Part shown: positions 61,788 to 64,000 of the stretch, piece by piece
Layout: each line of letters opens with the position of its first letter
Position numbering within the stretch: the stretch's first letter is position 1
Assembly: GCF_022678485.1 (NCBI RefSeq)
Contig: NZ_JALBYP010000021.1
Span: 1-64,000 of the forward strand
DNA from: Aliiroseovarius sediminis
Lineage (GTDB): Bacteria > Pseudomonadota > Alphaproteobacteria > Rhodobacterales > Rhodobacteraceae
Length of the DNA: 64,000 nt
Direction: 5' to 3'
The notes under the pieces: generated by a model
The model's input: only the letters and a program-made list of their open reading frames with translations
Databases searched by the model: none
What the model was told of the DNA's origin: nothing
Translations under genes and position numbers: made by a program

Positions 61788-63617
61788 ATGGCACCCTCTC
61801 GCATTACGTCGTCGGACGGGCCAGAAAACGGTTGGCGCACGATCAAACGCGTCGCCCCCTATCTTTGGCCGCAGGAACATCCTTGGGTGAAGCGCAGGGT
61901 GGTGATTGCGATGGCGCTTCTGGTCGCGTCCAAGGTCATATCCGTTCTGGTGCCGGTGATCTATAAAGGGGCGGTCGATACGCTGGGGGGAGAGGCAACC
62001 AGCGAAGCGTGGACGCTGGGCCTTGGCGCCATCGGACTGACCGTCGCATATGGCATGGCGCGGATCATGACCAACGGGTTCCAGCAACTGCGCGATGCGG
62101 TGTTTGCCCGCGTCGGTCAGCGCGCCCTGCGCCAACTGGCGCTTGAGACCTTCACTCATATTCACCGCCTGTCGATGCGTTATCACATCACGCGCAAGAC
62201 GGGTGGCTTGTCGCGGATCATCGAACGTGGCGTGAAGGGCGTGGAGTTTCTGCTGCGCTTCATGCTGTTCTCGGTCGGCCCGCTCGTGCTTGAACTTGCG
62301 ATGGTCGCCGCCATCCTGTTTTTCGCCTTCGACGTTTGGTATCTGGCGGTCGTGGCCCTGACCATTGCGGTCTATGTCTGGTTTACCTTCAAGGTGACGG
62401 AATGGCGCGTCCGCATCCGCAAGGAAATGAACGATCAGGACACGGACGCCAACCAAAAAGCCATCGACAGCCTGCTGAACTTTGAAACCGTCAAATATTT
62501 CGGGGCCGAGGCGCGCGAAGCCTCGCGCTATGACATGGCGATGGCGGGTTACGAACGCGCGGCGCTCAAAACCTCGTACTCGCTGGCGCTTCTGAATTTC
62601 GGGCAGGTGCTGCTGATCACGCTGGGTCTGATCGGGGTCATGGTGCTGGCGGCGGTCGGGGTGCAGCGGGGCGATCTGACTGTGGGCGATTTTGTCATGG
62701 TCAATGCCTATATGATCCAGATCACCATGCCGCTGAACTTTCTTGGCACCGTCTATCGCGAAATTCGTCAGTCTCTTGTCGATATGGGAGAGATGTTTGA
62801 CCTGTTGGAACAGCCGGCAGAGGTGAAAGACAAGCCCGGCGCACCCGAGATCAAGGTCAACGGCGGGGCTTTGAAGCTGGACGATCTGCGTTTTGGCTAT
62901 AACCCCAAAAGACCCATCCTGAAGGGCGTGTCCATTGACGTACCGGCGGGCAAGAGCGTTGCGATCGTCGGCCCGTCGGGGTCGGGAAAATCGACCATCG
63001 GGCGGCTGCTGTTTCGGTTCTATGACGTGAATGGCGGCAGCCTGTCGATTGACGGGCAGGATGTGCGTGACGTGACCCAGGACAGCCTGCACGGTGTCGT
63101 CGGTGTGGTGCCGCAGGACACGGTTCTGTTCAACGACAGCGTTTATTACAATATCGCCTATGGCCGTCCCGACGCCACCCGCGCCGAGGTCGAAGCCGCA
63201 GCCAAGGCCGCCAGAATCCACGATTTCATCCAAAGCCTGCCCGACGGATATGACACGCAGGTGGGCGAACGCGGCCTGAAGCTGTCCGGCGGCGAGAAAC
63301 AGCGCGTCGGCATTGCGCGCACGCTTTTGAAGAACCCGCCGATCCTACTGCTGGACGAGGCGACATCGGCGCTGGACACCCAGACCGAGCGCGACATTCA
63401 GGAAAGTCTGCGCGAGATGGGGCAGGGTCGCACCGTGATTACCATTGCGCACCGCCTGTCCACCATCGTCGACGCCGACGAGATCGTGGTACTGGAAGCT
63501 GGCGAAGTGGTCGAGCGTGGCAGTCACGAAAGCTTGCTGGAAAAAGGTGGGCGCTATGCTTCGATGTGGGCACGTCAAGCCAGCGAGGATGACGCAACGG
63601 ATATCGCAGCAGCCTGA
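61788..63617 (+). CDS. ATM1-type ABC exporter (half-transporter)
   Basis: A 609-residue half-transporter with an N-terminal membrane domain of six helices and a C-terminal ABC domain. Walker A is GPSGSGKSTIGRL (about 394-406), the signature is LSGGEKQRVGIARTLL, Walker B ILLLDEATSALD. HRLSMRYHITRKTGGLSRII (about 127-146) and NFETVKYFGAEAREASRY (about 228-245) are hallmarks of the Atm1/HMT subfamily, which exports glutathione-conjugated or Fe-S-related species and heavy-metal complexes. The start at 61788 (MAPSRITSSDG) is well spaced from the divergent ArsR gene. Confidence 0.93.
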   Translation: MAPSRITSSDGPENGWRTIKRVAPYLWPQEHPWVKRRVVIAMALLVASKVISVLVPVIYKGAVDTLGGEATSEAWTLGLGAIGLTVAYGMARIMTNGFQQLRDAVFARVGQRALRQLALETFTHIHRLSMRYHITRKTGGLSRIIERGVKGVEFLLRFMLFSVGPLVLELAMVAAILFFAFDVWYLAVVALTIAVYVWFTFKVTEWRVRIRKEMNDQDTDANQKAIDSLLNFETVKYFGAEAREASRYDMAMAGYERAALKTSYSLALLNFGQVLLITLGLIGVMVLAAVGVQRGDLTVGDFVMVNAYMIQITMPLNFLGTVYREIRQSLVDMGEMFDLLEQPAEVKDKPGAPEIKVNGGALKLDDLRFGYNPKRPILKGVSIDVPAGKSVAIVGPSGSGKSTIGRLLFRFYDVNGGSLSIDGQDVRDVTQDSLHGVVGVVPQDTVLFNDSVYYNIAYGRPDATRAEVEAAAKAARIHDFIQSLPDGYDTQVGERGLKLSGGEKQRVGIARTLLKNPPILLLDEATSALDTQTERDIQESLREMGQGRTVITIAHRLSTIVDADEIVVLEAGEVVERGSHESLLEKGGRYASMWARQASEDDATDIAAA

Positions 63618-63847
63618 TCCGCGCCGTTGCTCTCCTTAGCGTGCGGTGGTGGGGGGCATCTTCCGTGGGCGCATATGCCAGGGCTTTTCGTGCGGTCCAC
63701 CATGTTCATATGCGCCTTTCTGTCCAAACTGGCAAAGTCCAATCCGCCGCGTTACCGCCGCCGTAAGACATCAGGGCCATGCGCCCCCTTGGCATCTGCG
63801 CTGGGTTGGGGCAAAAGGGGGAAAGTTCTGAACCCGGAGGCCCAACC
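63618..63847. other. Gap between the ABC exporter and the YfgM-like gene, no gene seen
   Basis: 230 bases of ordinary composition. I see no RNA gene, strong hairpin terminator or convincing small ORF; short in-frame stretches have no ribosome site. Confidence 0.5.
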
Positions 63848-64000
63848 GTGAGCGAAACCGACACTTTCATTGATGAAGTCAGCGAAGAGGTTCGCCGCGA
63901 CAAACTGTATGCCTTGATGCGCAAATACGGCTGGATCGCCATCGCGCTGGTCTTGCTTTTGGTGGGCGGCGCTGCGTTCAACGAATGGCGTAAGGCCAGC
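63848..64000 (+). CDS. YfgM-like (TPR, membrane-anchored) protein, 3' end outside window
   Basis: 51 codons are visible. A GTG start at 63848 is preceded by CCCGGAGGCCCAACC, a good ribosome site. The product starts MSETDTFIDEVSEEVRRDKL, then a membrane helix (WIAIALVLLLVGGAAFNEW). This is the start of the YfgM/TPR-like ancillary protein family often found before bamB and der. Most of the gene lies beyond the window. Confidence 0.75.
   Translation, partial: MSETDTFIDEVSEEVRRDKLYALMRKYGWIAIALVLLLVGGAAFNEWRKAS

Overview
The window is a gene-dense, roughly 60% G+C chromosomal segment of an alphaproteobacterium, most likely a marine member of the Rhodobacteraceae (Roseobacter group). Several things point there: the block yceD-rpmF-plsX-fabH-ihfA-merR-tRNA-Pro, 5-aminolevulinate synthase (HemA), the olsB ornithine-lipid gene, a DUF1289 gene beside ruvX, a complete soxBDAG sarcosine oxidase operon, and a Mur-like Fur protein that lacks the usual CxxC zinc ligands. 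I see no prophage, transposase, CRISPR array or rRNA operon. The assignment rests on recognising protein families by eye.

Layout. 1-3.1 kb: a low-G+C frame with no start codon, then eno, an EamA permease and a Fur/Mur regulator, all on the minus strand. 3.3-11.3 kb: a TetR regulator on plus, then a minus-strand series of housekeeping genes (Na+/H+ antiporter, two endonuclease/exonuclease/phosphatase proteins, selO, a GNAT enzyme, a nucleoside hydrolase, a flavoprotein, erpA). 11.4-18.5 kb: a plus-strand run dgt-argS-SPOR protein-nagZ-scpA-scpB, coupling nucleotide hygiene, translation, wall recycling and chromosome segregation. 18.5-25.6 kb, minus: a low-G+C glutaminase, dcd, tRNA-Pro, and the merR/ihfA/fabH/plsX/rpmF/yceD block. 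25.6-28.9 kb, plus: bamE, olsB, ABC-F. 28.9-34.7 kb, minus: an MttB-family methyltransferase with a 27-codon ORF upstream, a hemolysin-III-like protein, a PLP decarboxylase, tpiA, a broken small gene, and two Fe-S assembly genes. 35-42.4 kb: tgt, lon, a decayed HU-like gene, four tRNA genes (two Val, two identical Asp), a GbdR-like GlxA/AraC regulator and a phosphatase. 42.4-50.1 kb: an M20 peptidase, hemA, a RodZ-like protein, ispG, DUF1289, ruvX, ccmI. 50.3-55.7 kb: the sarcosine oxidase operon with an extra small gene between soxB and soxD. 55.9-64 kb: a periplasmic protein, sodB, tryptophanase, rarD, a LOG protein, a LysM protein, an ArsR regulator, an ATM1-type ABC exporter and the start of a YfgM-like protein.

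How the genes fit together. The MttB-family enzyme, the GbdR-like regulator and SoxBDAG suggest use of methylated amines (betaine, dimethylglycine, sarcosine), with one-carbon units passed to tetrahydrofolate. Fe-S assembly genes occur twice (erpA; an IscA/HesB gene with sufT). lon and sodB share a TTGAC[C/G]...CCCCATCT promoter shape that suggests heat/oxidative-stress (RpoH) control.

The most interesting unexplained structure is a repeated 3'-end element found three times (after dgt, after ispG, and after the DUF1289 gene on the opposite strand). It has two small hairpins followed by a conserved single-stranded block. The second hairpin has different arm sequences in each copy but keeps its pairing, which argues for a functional RNA structure.
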